Of a stretch of DNA of 64,000 nt, positions 45,486-54,036 are shown in pieces; within the stretch, counting starts at the first letter, position 1, and every line of letters begins with the position of its first letter. The notes beneath the pieces are model-generated. The model was given only the letters and a program-made list of their open reading frames with translations. It was not told where the DNA came from and did not search any database. A program made the position numbers and the translations under genes. This DNA comes from Leptospira bouyouniensis (lineage in GTDB: Bacteria > Spirochaetota > Leptospiria > Leptospirales > Leptospiraceae), in the NCBI RefSeq assembly GCF_004769525.1, contig NZ_RQFT01000003.1, positions 682,001 to 746,000 of the forward strand. The letters run 5' to 3'.

Positions 45486-47376
45486 AAGTTAAAATAATTT
45501 CAATTTCAGTTCTTGTACCTTCAGGATAGTTTTTTGTAATCTCAAATTGAAACTCAGAGTATAAATTCCTTAATCTTTCTTTTATATTTCCTAATGAACG
45601 ACTCATTAATTTTTGTTTATCAGAAATTAAATCATCCGGTATTCCTGTCCCGTTATCATAAACTACAAAACTAAAAACCGAGTCTTTAATCATCTTAGCA
45701 TGTATGAAGAGCTGGAATTGGACTTCTGAAGATCCGCGGAAGCCGTGTTTGAATGAATTTTCGATTATAGGTTGTAATAGTAATGGAGGTAATACAACGG
45801 ATGAAAAATCTCCAGATTTTTTAAAATCGATTTGTATCGTATCATAAAATCTAAGTTTCTGTAGATGAAGATAATCCTCTAAAAAATTCCATTCCTCTTC
45901 AAATGGAATCCAATCCCTGTCTGTTCTGTCCGAAATAAAACGATAGTTATTCGCTAGACTCATGATTGCATCACCAATCAATTCTGGTTTGATTTTGTGA
46001 AGAGCATGAATCGTATTTAAAGAATTAAACAAATAGTGAGGGTTCATTTTTGTTTGTAAGGTTTTAAGCTGACTTTCTTTTAGAGTTTTTTCTGCTTTTA
46101 ATAAATCTTCTTTGTAGAGAAGTGCTTTTTGTCGATCTGCAAATAAAGTTCTTTCTAGTGCAAACCCTTGCGAGATTACTCCAAACAAAACTCCCCAAAA
46201 AACAATTCCAGAAGGAGAAGTATCATTATACTTAATCGCTAAAAAGATTTCTAAAATGACTAAAAATAAAGTGATGCTGAATCCAATAAAGTGGCCAAAT
46301 GCTTCTTTGTTTCCTTTTTTCCAAGCTTCATAAGTGATAAAAATTGGACCTAGAATATTGAAGACATTAAATAATATAAAAAAGCTTCTTGTACTAATCA
46401 GAAAAGAATGTGAAACATCTGTGAATGGTAGAGAAAATACCAAAATAGTAGTTATAGAACAAATGACTACATCTATATAAATTAAAAAGTCGAGTATCCT
46501 AAAAGATCCACTTCCAAATAGCCGTCGGACACCGGATAACATTGGAATAAAAACAAAGTTAGAGGAAATGATTGTTAAAACATATAAAGTTTGAGTGTTC
46601 GTAAATAGGTATCGAATGAATTCGTTCGAAGTTAAACCTAATAATCCAAAACAAAGTGAAAAAGCGGAAAAATCTAAAAGTATATTATATTGTTTTTTGA
46701 ATTCAATAAAATAAACCAAAGCACAAATGATTCCTATCATCAAAAAGAAAGAATGAAAAAAGATTGTGGTAAGATTTTTTAATGCGATTTCTCTATATAA
46801 TGCAGTTTGTTTGCCAATTAAGTTTTCTATAATTGTAATTGAGAATAAGATACTTTTTTTATGAAACAATCTTAAATAGTAATATTCGGATTTGCCTTTA
46901 GGAATTTTTACCCAAGAAAATTTAGATTGGAATATGTTTGGCAAATACTTTGGATCGGAAAATTCACCGTATTTAAAAATAGAATCTCCAAATTCATTAT
47001 AAATTTCTATATTTAAACCTGCGTGTTCCAATAAAAAATGTAATTCTTCATTTTGTAATTCTGAAAAGGCTTTTGATCTTAGCCAGATATATTCCGAATC
47101 TGTAATGCGTTTGAATTCTTCGTCATTGATCCAACCTGATGTTGATAACCAATAAACTTTATGCATTTTTTGAAAGTCAATTCTGCCAGTATCATCAGCA
47201 GGGATATCGCCAACAAAATAATCTGCGTTTTCAGATAAATAATACTCTGAAATAGAATTATCTTTTGGTTTTAAAACAGAGTAAACGTATGAGGAAATAG
47301 AAACTGAGGTGATTAAAAATAGAAGGCAGATTGATAGATAAGGTTTTTCTAAAAATCTGCCTATCGCAACTCCCAT
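45463..47376 (-). CDS. LytS-type sensor histidine kinase with 7TMR-DISM sensor
   Basis: The 637 aa protein has an N-terminal membrane segment, an extracytoplasmic DISM-type domain (residues about 45-190), seven membrane segments (about 200-395), a coiled coil, and the His_kinase (PF06580) phosphoacceptor MNPHYLFNSLNTIHAL. A HATPase domain follows (LLQPIIENSFKHGF, DNGTGIPDD). This class pairs with LytTR regulators, and one is encoded at 53291-54028, upstream of the same TonB gene run. It is the last gene of the run, 5 bp after tonB. Confidence 0.9.
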   Translation of the reverse strand: MGVAIGRFLEKPYLSICLLFLITSVSISSYVYSVLKPKDNSISEYYLSENADYFVGDIPADDTGRIDFQKMHKVYWLSTSGWINDEEFKRITDSEYIWLRSKAFSELQNEELHFLLEHAGLNIEIYNEFGDSIFKYGEFSDPKYLPNIFQSKFSWVKIPKGKSEYYYLRLFHKKSILFSITIIENLIGKQTALYREIALKNLTTIFFHSFFLMIGIICALVYFIEFKKQYNILLDFSAFSLCFGLLGLTSNEFIRYLFTNTQTLYVLTIISSNFVFIPMLSGVRRLFGSGSFRILDFLIYIDVVICSITTILVFSLPFTDVSHSFLISTRSFFILFNVFNILGPIFITYEAWKKGNKEAFGHFIGFSITLFLVILEIFLAIKYNDTSPSGIVFWGVLFGVISQGFALERTLFADRQKALLYKEDLLKAEKTLKESQLKTLQTKMNPHYLFNSLNTIHALHKIKPELIGDAIMSLANNYRFISDRTDRDWIPFEEEWNFLEDYLHLQKLRFYDTIQIDFKKSGDFSSVVLPPLLLQPIIENSFKHGFRGSSEVQFQLFIHAKMIKDSVFSFVVYDNGTGIPDDLISDKQKLMSRSLGNIKERLRNLYSEFQFEITKNYPEGTRTEIEIILTSKVQITS

Positions 47377-47381
47377 AAATA

Positions 47382-48035
47382 TTAATCTTCTAGAGAGAAG
47401 GTAATTGGTAATCGATGCGCCATTTTTTTGGGTTGGCCTTGCACATATCCTGGACTAAACCGAACTCGTTTGATTAATTTGAGCGCTGCTTCCTCAAAAC
47501 CATATCCAACTCTCCCTGAAACAATTTTGGCAGATTGTAAAGATCCGTCTTCGTTCACTTGGACAAGTAAAATCACCTGTTTTTCCAAAATGTTTGCAGC
47601 TTTTGCTTGAGGGGGAAAATATTCTTTCAAATCAAAGTCGATGATAGCCGTTGGCATTTTATCTCCGTTAAATGAAAACAAATACCCGTCTTTATCGGTT
47701 CCATTACCTGACAATTGATTTGGATTGATGTCGGAATTATCGGGTTCATCCGCCTTATCTTTGTTACTTCCTTCAACCCATTCTTGTTTTTCGATTGGTG
47801 CAGGAGAGGAGGTTCCTCCTATTAACTCAGGAGGAATATCTTCGAAACTGACATCTACATCTTCAAAAGTTGAGTCTTCTACGACTTCCTCGCCTCTAAG
47901 TTGACTAATGCGATATCCTGCATAGGTTGCTGTGTGGATGAACAAACTTCCAATCAAACAGATATGGAAAACACGTTCCCTGTTTTGTTTGATCGAAGTT
48001 TTGAATTGAACCATTAGTTCAACGAATCGATTCAT
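47382..48035 (-). CDS. TonB energy-transducing protein
   Basis: The 217 aa protein has one N-terminal membrane segment (FHICLIGSLFIHTATYAGYRI), an acidic, Pro-containing periplasmic linker, and a C-terminal TonB domain: VILLVQVNEDGSLQSAKIVSGRVGYGFEEAALKLIKRVRFSPG. It couples proton-motive force to the outer-membrane receptor encoded upstream. It overlaps exbD by 4 bp. Confidence 0.92.
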   Translation of the reverse strand: MNRFVELMVQFKTSIKQNRERVFHICLIGSLFIHTATYAGYRISQLRGEEVVEDSTFEDVDVSFEDIPPELIGGTSSPAPIEKQEWVEGSNKDKADEPDNSDINPNQLSGNGTDKDGYLFSFNGDKMPTAIIDFDLKEYFPPQAKAANILEKQVILLVQVNEDGSLQSAKIVSGRVGYGFEEAALKLIKRVRFSPGYVQGQPKKMAHRLPITFSLED

Positions 48036-48433
48036 TTTTTTACACTGAGGGCAATTTTAGTCACTCCGGCTTTTCGGATGATTCCCATCAGCTCCGTAAT
48101 TTTTCCATAAGGTAAACTTTCGTCTGCAGATAACGTCAAGCGCATGTTAGGTCTAATTCTTGCTTCCCTTTCAAGGTTTCGCACAAGACCTGTGACATCG
48201 GTATCTTTACCTTCTAAAAGTAATGCACCTGTTTTGGTAATTGATACCTGAACCGATTCTGCTACGTTTGGATCGGCAGCTTGTACCTTTGGTAAATTAA
48301 TGTTTAAACTTTCTTTTTTTAGAAAGTTTGCCGTTACCATAAAGATTACGAGAAGTACTAAAATCACATCCACCATGGGTGTGATATTGATACTTCCGAT
48401 TTCTTCGTCTTGTGATCCTGATGCTCCAGCCAT
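48032..48433 (-). CDS. exbD: ExbD, TonB-system proton channel subunit
   Basis: This 133 aa protein has one membrane segment with the conserved Asp (INITPMVDVILVLLVIFMVT) and a periplasmic domain (SVQVSITKTGALLLEGK and KAGVTKIALSVKK). It is typical ExbD/TolR. The gene order exbB-exbD-tonB and the receptor upstream assign it to TonB rather than Tol. It is 2 bp from exbB. Confidence 0.92.
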   Translation of the reverse strand: MAGASGSQDEEIGSINITPMVDVILVLLVIFMVTANFLKKESLNINLPKVQAADPNVAESVQVSITKTGALLLEGKDTDVTGLVRNLEREARIRPNMRLTLSADESLPYGKITELMGIIRKAGVTKIALSVKK

Positions 48434-48435
48434 AA

Positions 48436-49050
48436 TTATACCTTTGTCTTATTCATTTGATAAGAGAGTAGTTCTTTTTTGAGTATCTCTAAGTTCTGTA
48501 GTATTACTTTTGCCTTTCTTGAAAAGTAGTTATTTGCCATAACAACAGGAATCGCAACGGCAAGACCTGCAGCAGTCGCTAATAGGGCGGTTGAGATAGA
48601 ACGCATGACAACCTCAGCTCCTGAACTGCCAAGAGTTCCTAAACCGTAAAATGCTTTGATAACACCTAGAACTGTTCCAAGCAAACCGATGAAGGGTGCA
48701 TTGTTACCTAATGTGTTTAAGATTGGTAGGCGTTTTTCTAATTCCAATTTCTCAGATAAAATTTGACCTTCTAAACTTTCATCTAATCCTTTTCGTCCTA
48801 GTTTTAATTGTTTTAATGCAAATTGAATGAATCGATTGTAGATTGATTCTTCACCAACATCGGTTTTCCAATGGATTTCAGGTTCTTCTTGGAGTGAATT
48901 CCTTACTTCCGATAAATAGTCTTCGTTTTTTTTACCTAAAGTTTTTTTATAGTAAATAAGTCTTTCAGCAAACACAGCCAAGGCGACAACACTTGCTATT
49001 CCCATTGCAATAAAAACTAACTCTTCACCTAATTCTACATATTCTTGCAT
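48436..49050 (-). CDS. exbB: ExbB, TonB-system proton channel subunit
   Basis: The ATG at 49050 (MQEYVELGEELVF) is chosen: it has a CGGAGA ribosome site and follows the preceding lipoprotein stop directly, whereas the longer frame would overlap that gene. The 204 aa product has three membrane segments and the conserved block LPILNTLGNNAPFIGLLGTVLGVIKAF, followed by STALLATAAGLAVAIPVVMANN. It is the MotA/TolQ/ExbB proton channel. Confidence 0.92.
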   Translation of the reverse strand: MQEYVELGEELVFIAMGIASVVALAVFAERLIYYKKTLGKKNEDYLSEVRNSLQEEPEIHWKTDVGEESIYNRFIQFALKQLKLGRKGLDESLEGQILSEKLELEKRLPILNTLGNNAPFIGLLGTVLGVIKAFYGLGTLGSSGAEVVMRSISTALLATAAGLAVAIPVVMANNYFSRKAKVILQNLEILKKELLSYQMNKTKV

Positions 49051-49051
49051 A

Positions 49052-49555
49052 CTAATCTCCGTCTTGAATGATATTAAATAAAAAATACAAAGGAATTTGA
49101 TCGTTTGAAATCTGATTGTTTGTTGTAGCAAAACAAGATCTCAAACATGCAATTGCCGTAGGACTTGTTATACTTGCTTCGATTAAACCAGCAAACGTTA
49201 ACTGTCCACAAGTGCCAACATTTGTTTTTGTTTTCCAATCATTTGATTGGCAATTAAATGAGCAAGTTTGCGCTATACTAGACATATTTTTATACAAAGG
49301 ACTTGTGATTAAACCTTGGCATGTTTGAGTTTTTACAGTAGCACTAGTTGCTGTAAAACTTCCACCTACTGAAGTGTAATATGCTTGGAAACAGAGATCT
49401 TTGTTTGTGATCATTGATTCGCACGTTTCTTGTGGAGCATTAGGTGTTACTAAGTATTGAAGTAGTAATGTATCTTTATATGAATCTTCAGAATTTTTTC
49501 CTTCTGAACAAAAAGAGAATATAAAGACCAATAAGATTAAAGGTAAAAATTTCAT
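49052..49555 (-). CDS. Cys-rich lipoprotein in the TonB operon
   Basis: The 167 aa protein has a lipoprotein signal (MKFLPLILLVFIFSFC). The mature region has nine or so cysteines (CESMITNKDLCFQAYY, CSFNC, TCGQL, CLRSC) that suggest several disulfides. I recognise no family. It is wedged between the receptor (1-bp overlap) and exbB (1 bp apart), so it probably acts with the receptor, for example as a surface ligand-binding subunit. Confidence 0.8.
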   Translation of the reverse strand: MKFLPLILLVFIFSFCSEGKNSEDSYKDTLLLQYLVTPNAPQETCESMITNKDLCFQAYYTSVGGSFTATSATVKTQTCQGLITSPLYKNMSSIAQTCSFNCQSNDWKTKTNVGTCGQLTFAGLIEASITSPTAIACLRSCFATTNNQISNDQIPLYFLFNIIQDGD

Positions 49556-52071
49556 TAGAAATGTACCTCCATACCTACGTTAAAAAATGGTATTACTGTT
49601 CCACCTGGTAACTCTAGAGTTCCGAATGTGTCGTTTTCTCTTGGGTTAGTAGCTGAAAATGGTTTTGAATTATCAAAATCATATCCATTTTTGTTTTTTC
49701 TCATGTATACGTTTACAATTTCTAAATACCAGTTTAAGTATCCCCAGGAATAGTTTTCAAATATATCAAAACGAACATCTAACCTGTGAAAGTCGGTGCC
49801 TCTTTTGACATATCCATATTCTGAGGTATATGGATTGTTCGAGTATTGTGGGTTCCAATATGTTAATCCATTTAATGGATTTGAAAATCTACCACCATCA
49901 TCACCGATAATTGGTCTCGATGGAACAGACGTTAAATAACTCCAACGTCCACCAATTTGGTATCCTTCGTTCACCCTCCATCCATAAATTACATTCGCAA
50001 CATGCGTTCTATCCCAAGGTGCTAATTGTTCGACTGAATTAGGAAAGTAAGCAGCCAAAATTTTTCTTTCGATTCCACCAACTTGAGTGGTATCACCTTC
50101 ATAAACTTGGTATAAGTTTGTGTTTTGAAAGGATTGAGACCATGTGTAGGATATCCATCCAAACCAATCTCTTGTGCCAGGCCTTGCGTTCTTTCGGATG
50201 AGTAGTTCGTAACCATGTGACCAACCAGTCGCTCGGTTAGAATAGTTGAGTGGTCGATTGGCAACAATTGGTTGGGTTAACCATAATGATTTGTCTGGAT
50301 TTAAACCAACTGGTGTTGAAACGTATGGATCATCGATGATCGTATCCGTGAATTCATTTTTAAAAAATTCTGCTTTTACTTGCCAAACTTGGTCAATTTT
50401 TTGATCAATCCCCGCACTTACTTTCCTTGCTCGCTCAAATCTTAAGTCAGGGTTTCCCGTTTCTGAATTAAAATTTGTTGTGAGTGGAAAACGGGAAACA
50501 TCTCCACCACTACCATAAATCGTCATTCCTTTCCCAACATCAGGTAAGGTATACGAAGCAGTTGCTCTTGGAGTTAAGGCACCATTTCCGGTGACTTGAA
50601 CGTAGTCGTACCTAGCTCCTGGCTCGAATAAAAAGTTACCGAATTTAAAATGTAATGTCGTATATGCATTGTAATATGGTGAATTACCTTGAATGCTAAT
50701 TGGTCTTCCCACAAAATCAGGATTAGCTGAATTATATGGGTTTGGAGATGGATTGGTAGGATCCCTCAAAGCAACTTCTGTTCCATAATCCCGGAATGAA
50801 AACCGACGAACCTCTGTACCAAAATCTACTTTTAAAAATTTGGTTGCGGTCCAATAAGCATCTTGCCTCACACCTACATAACTTCCGCGTTGGTATTGTT
50901 TTCCTTGGATGGTTCCTACACCAACATTATATTCACCAATTGGATCAAAGTTAATGAGAGTGATTCGATTTTGAAACTTATCACCAGGAATCCAAGTGTA
51001 TCGGAGAGCCGTGGTTCTAAAACTTTGACCAAAACTAGCTTTTGCACCACCGAGCAACGCAAGTTGTGATGAAGTTGGATCGTTTGCAGGTTTATTGGGA
51101 ACATTGATTGCAAAGTTATCTTGGGCCGTTAAGTTATAAAAGGAAACTTGGTGTTCGGGTGTGAAGTTGTGAACATATTTGATTTGGGAATCATTATACC
51201 TTGGTAGTCGAATTCCTTCTGGTAATAATCCACTGGCACCCAAAGTTTTATCTAAATATCCAAGTTTTCCAGCAATAGCCAAATATCCTTTACCACCAGA
51301 TGTTGGTGTTGCTGCATATGCAGTTGTATTCCATAGAGATACTTGGAAAGCTCCTTTCGTTTTTTGAACCGAATCAACCGTTTCAATTTCGATAATACCA
51401 CCAGTCGCATTATTAAAATTAGCTGGATATGCACCGGAGTACAAATCAATTGATTTGATTAAATCGTTATGTATGACTGAAGTTAGTCCATCCAAATGGA
51501 AAGGATAAAGGATCGGTAAGTCATCGTATAAGTATGTATTTGCATTCGGATTGGCACCACGAACAATAATTCCATTGGCACCACCACCAAAACCAATATT
51601 GGGAATTACACCAGGTAAGGTTTCTAATGCTCTCAGCGCTTCTCCAAATGTTCCTGGCATCCGTTTGATCTCTTCGTAACGAACCTTTGTTCTGGATGCG
51701 ACAGTTTTTTCCCTTTCCCCTTCTACAACAATTCCTACCTTCGGTGTAGATGATATTTTTTCAGTGTAGATGGTTCTTGATTCATCATCACTACCGACAG
51801 AAATTTTGATTTCTTGTATGCCAGTCTCACGTAGCAAACGTAAGGTGTAATCACCTGGAGAAGGAAATTCGAGTATAACATTCCCTTCCGCATCAGTCTG
51901 TGCAAATTTTTTCGTTTCAAAAATAAGCACTGATAAGTTTTTTTCGGCAATTTCTTTTTTCGGATTAATCAGTTTTGCTCTGATACTTACAGCAAAAACA
52001 GGAAACCCGGTAATGAGTAACAGAATCCCGAAAACAATCGATTTATTTAATTTGAACTTTGCTGATTTCAT
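49555..52071 (-). CDS. TonB-dependent outer membrane receptor
   Basis: The 838 aa receptor has a signal peptide (KSIVFGILLLITGFPVFA), a carboxypeptidase-regulatory-like domain (residues about 30-105), then a plug: MPGTFGEALRALETLPGV, IIVRGANPNANTYLYDDLPI and a GGIIEIET strand. The beta-barrel ends in the aromatic terminus FFNVGMEVHF. The substrate is not evident; I saw no B12, haem or Fur signal directly upstream. Genes for ExbB, ExbD and TonB follow, so the unit is self-contained. Confidence 0.93.
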   Translation of the reverse strand: MKSAKFKLNKSIVFGILLLITGFPVFAVSIRAKLINPKKEIAEKNLSVLIFETKKFAQTDAEGNVILEFPSPGDYTLRLLRETGIQEIKISVGSDDESRTIYTEKISSTPKVGIVVEGEREKTVASRTKVRYEEIKRMPGTFGEALRALETLPGVIPNIGFGGGANGIIVRGANPNANTYLYDDLPILYPFHLDGLTSVIHNDLIKSIDLYSGAYPANFNNATGGIIEIETVDSVQKTKGAFQVSLWNTTAYAATPTSGGKGYLAIAGKLGYLDKTLGASGLLPEGIRLPRYNDSQIKYVHNFTPEHQVSFYNLTAQDNFAINVPNKPANDPTSSQLALLGGAKASFGQSFRTTALRYTWIPGDKFQNRITLINFDPIGEYNVGVGTIQGKQYQRGSYVGVRQDAYWTATKFLKVDFGTEVRRFSFRDYGTEVALRDPTNPSPNPYNSANPDFVGRPISIQGNSPYYNAYTTLHFKFGNFLFEPGARYDYVQVTGNGALTPRATASYTLPDVGKGMTIYGSGGDVSRFPLTTNFNSETGNPDLRFERARKVSAGIDQKIDQVWQVKAEFFKNEFTDTIIDDPYVSTPVGLNPDKSLWLTQPIVANRPLNYSNRATGWSHGYELLIRKNARPGTRDWFGWISYTWSQSFQNTNLYQVYEGDTTQVGGIERKILAAYFPNSVEQLAPWDRTHVANVIYGWRVNEGYQIGGRWSYLTSVPSRPIIGDDGGRFSNPLNGLTYWNPQYSNNPYTSEYGYVKRGTDFHRLDVRFDIFENYSWGYLNWYLEIVNVYMRKNKNGYDFDNSKPFSATNPRENDTFGTLELPGGTVIPFFNVGMEVHF

Positions 52072-52384
52072 TGAAGTTTAAATACCAAGGGATATCTCCC
52101 GTTTCTTCTTCGAGATAAATGAGTGTGCATACAAGAGGGTAACCTAAAAACGGACATTCTGTACGTGTGATTGCAATTGTGCAAAGATCTAAGTTTCTTT
52201 GGATTGGTTTGTTTACGACGAGTAATGGTGGATTAGGAAGAGGATTGCCACATTTTTCTGAAGCAAATTTTGCTGCTGCGTAGATTTGGCTTTGAGCATC
52301 ATTTGTATCAACTCGGTCCACACCAGATCCACAATTTAAAAGTAAAACGAAGGAAAATAAGATAATTCCAAAACTTGACTTCAT
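52043..52384 (-). CDS. Small lipoprotein upstream of the TonB receptor
   Basis: The 113 aa protein has a clear signal (MKSSFGIILFSFVLLLNC) and a short mature region with four further Cys (EKCGNPLPNP, DLCTIAITRTECPFLGYPLVC). It overlaps the start of the receptor gene by 29 bp and the upstream lipoprotein by 4 bp. I recognise no family. Paired Cys suggest a small disulfide-bonded surface protein. Confidence 0.75.
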   Translation of the reverse strand: MKSSFGIILFSFVLLLNCGSGVDRVDTNDAQSQIYAAAKFASEKCGNPLPNPPLLVVNKPIQRNLDLCTIAITRTECPFLGYPLVCTLIYLEEETGDIPWYLNFNEISKVQIK

Positions 52385-52776
52385 TTATTTTCCTTTTGAG
52401 GCGTTTGGTTAAGCTCTTCCTGTTGTCCAACGACATCAGCTGTAACATTTACAACTGTGACCAAACCTAGAGGAAAATATGCTTTGTCTTCTCGTTGTAT
52501 TTTTATATTGATAAGTGTTTTACCAGTAGGGAATTTTTCAAGAATCTGACTCATAGCAAGTTCTACGTTAGGTGCTTTTGTAACAGGGAACATACCTAAA
52601 AGGTAAAAAGCAGAATCTTGACCTGTTCCTTTTCCTAAAATTTTATAATCCGTTGACCTAACGACAGTAGCTGAATCATATAAATGAATTTCTTTTGGCA
52701 CATGCGAACCGATACAACTAAACAAGCTGAGTGTACCCAGAGAAATACAAACCAATGTAATTTTGTTTAAAATCAT
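52381..52776 (-). CDS. Small lipoprotein (TRL-like), TonB operon
   Basis: The 131 aa protein has a lipobox LSLFSC near residue 21. The mature part includes KILGKGTGQDSAFYLLGMFPVT and GKTLINIKIQREDKAYFPLG, and the latter resembles ALVNIRYWNDKSIFGP in the next upstream lipoprotein. They are probably distant paralogues of the TRL-like kind. The spacing to each neighbour is under 20 bp. Confidence 0.75.
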   Translation of the reverse strand: MILNKITLVCISLGTLSLFSCIGSHVPKEIHLYDSATVVRSTDYKILGKGTGQDSAFYLLGMFPVTKAPNVELAMSQILEKFPTGKTLINIKIQREDKAYFPLGLVTVVNVTADVVGQQEELNQTPQKENK

Positions 52777-52791
52777 GACTAATTTCTCAAA

Positions 52792-53166
52792 TTACTTTTT
52801 TGATTTTGTTTGCGTTTGAGAGTTTTGGAATTTCACCAAATCACCTTTAATATTAAAACGATACCGTGTGATGGGTCCAAAAATTGACTTATCATTCCAG
52901 TATCGAATATTTACGAGTGCATCTCCGGATTCTTCTTCTAAAACTTTCTCATATAAATCTGCAACTGGTGGTTGTGAAATCGGAACACCAAAAAGTACAA
53001 TATCGAAAGCATACCACGTAAAGGTTTTATCTACAGTTTTAATTGTTTCGTAAGGAGTATTTGGGATCGGTTTGTTACTTGTAGCAATCCCAACTGAGGA
53101 AGAAGCACAATTTGAAACAAACATCGATAATACGAACAATAAAATCAAAGAAACATTTTTTTTCAC
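52792..53166 (-). CDS. Small lipoprotein (TRL-like), first gene of the TonB operon
   Basis: The 124 aa protein has a lipobox FVSNC at about residues 15-19, then a beta-rich domain with TFTWYAFDIVLFGVPISQPPVADLY and DALVNIRYWND, ending in a Lys-rich tail. It is a probable paralogue of the 131 aa lipoprotein that follows. It is 124 bp from the response-regulator gene; this gap may hold the operon promoter, but I could not define boxes. Confidence 0.75.
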   Translation of the reverse strand: MKKNVSLILLFVLSMFVSNCASSSVGIATSNKPIPNTPYETIKTVDKTFTWYAFDIVLFGVPISQPPVADLYEKVLEEESGDALVNIRYWNDKSIFGPITRYRFNIKGDLVKFQNSQTQTKSKK

Positions 53167-53290
53167 AAGTTAACTCCGTGATTATCTGTTTCGCAGAAGT
53201 TTTGGTATCGTCAATGGTTTATTTTGCAGATTCTTTATTCCCTACTGGATTGGGAATGAACGCTACATATTCGGGAGTGAAGTGGGAAAA

Positions 53291-54028
53291 TTATAGTTTT
53301 AAGGCTTCTTTTAAAGACTGTGCGTAGGATCTACCCACGGGAAGAGTCGTTTCATCCTCATTCTTTAATTGTATGGTGTAAGAACCACCTTTATCATATC
53401 GAAGGCTTGCCACATAACTTAAGTTCACTAAAAACCCTTTGTGGATTCTTATAAATTGGTTTGTAGGCAATTTTTCTTCAATTTCTTTAAGTAATTTTGG
53501 TGTTTCGTAATCTTTTTGGGTAGTATGAATCACACAACTTTTGTTATTTGCAGAAATAAATTGAATATCGGGGTATGGTAATAAAAAAACAGCAGAATCT
53601 GATTGGATTTTCAAATGGATTTGGGTTTGGATATCGTTTGGGGAATTTTGTTTGGATTCTTGCAAAAATCTAAGTGCTTTTTCGACTGATTTTCTAAATC
53701 TTTCAAATGAAAATGGTTTTAAAAGATAGTCAGTTGCGTCCAAATCAAAAGCTTCTACCGCATGTTCACTGTAAGCTGTGGTGATGATAAAAAAAGTTGA
53801 TTTAGAATGGTTTGACCTTAGGATATCCATGCCATTTAAAACGGGTAAGTTAATATCCATAAATACTAAATCGAATTTTTTCTCATTTAAAAGGGTATTT
53901 GCTTTATCACCACTTTCAGCAATGCCTGCAAGTTTTAGCTCAGGACAATTCATGACATAATCCATCATAAGCATGCGTGCAGGGTATTCATCTTCGATAA
54001 TTAATACTGAATAAGGAGCTGATTCCAT
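53291..54028 (-). CDS. LytTR-family response regulator
   Basis: The 245 aa protein has a receiver domain (SVLIIEDEYPARMLMMDYV, phospho-Asp in DLVFMDINLPVLNG, Lys in YLLKPF) and a C-terminal LytTR DNA-binding domain (FISANNKSCVIHTTQKDYETP and FIRIHKGFLVNLSYVASL). It is likely the partner of the LytS-type kinase at 45463-47376. The two flank the TonB genes. It lies 8 bp downstream of the DISM-SpoIIE gene. Confidence 0.92.
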   Translation of the reverse strand: MESAPYSVLIIEDEYPARMLMMDYVMNCPELKLAGIAESGDKANTLLNEKKFDLVFMDINLPVLNGMDILRSNHSKSTFFIITTAYSEHAVEAFDLDATDYLLKPFSFERFRKSVEKALRFLQESKQNSPNDIQTQIHLKIQSDSAVFLLPYPDIQFISANNKSCVIHTTQKDYETPKLLKEIEEKLPTNQFIRIHKGFLVNLSYVASLRYDKGGSYTIQLKNEDETTLPVGRSYAQSLKEALKL

Positions 54029-54036
54029 TTGATCAT

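Noticed and set aside
49051..49131. Upstream extension of ExbB
   Set aside because: It overlaps the Cys-rich lipoprotein gene; the ATG at 49050 has a good ribosome site and a normal ExbB N-terminus.
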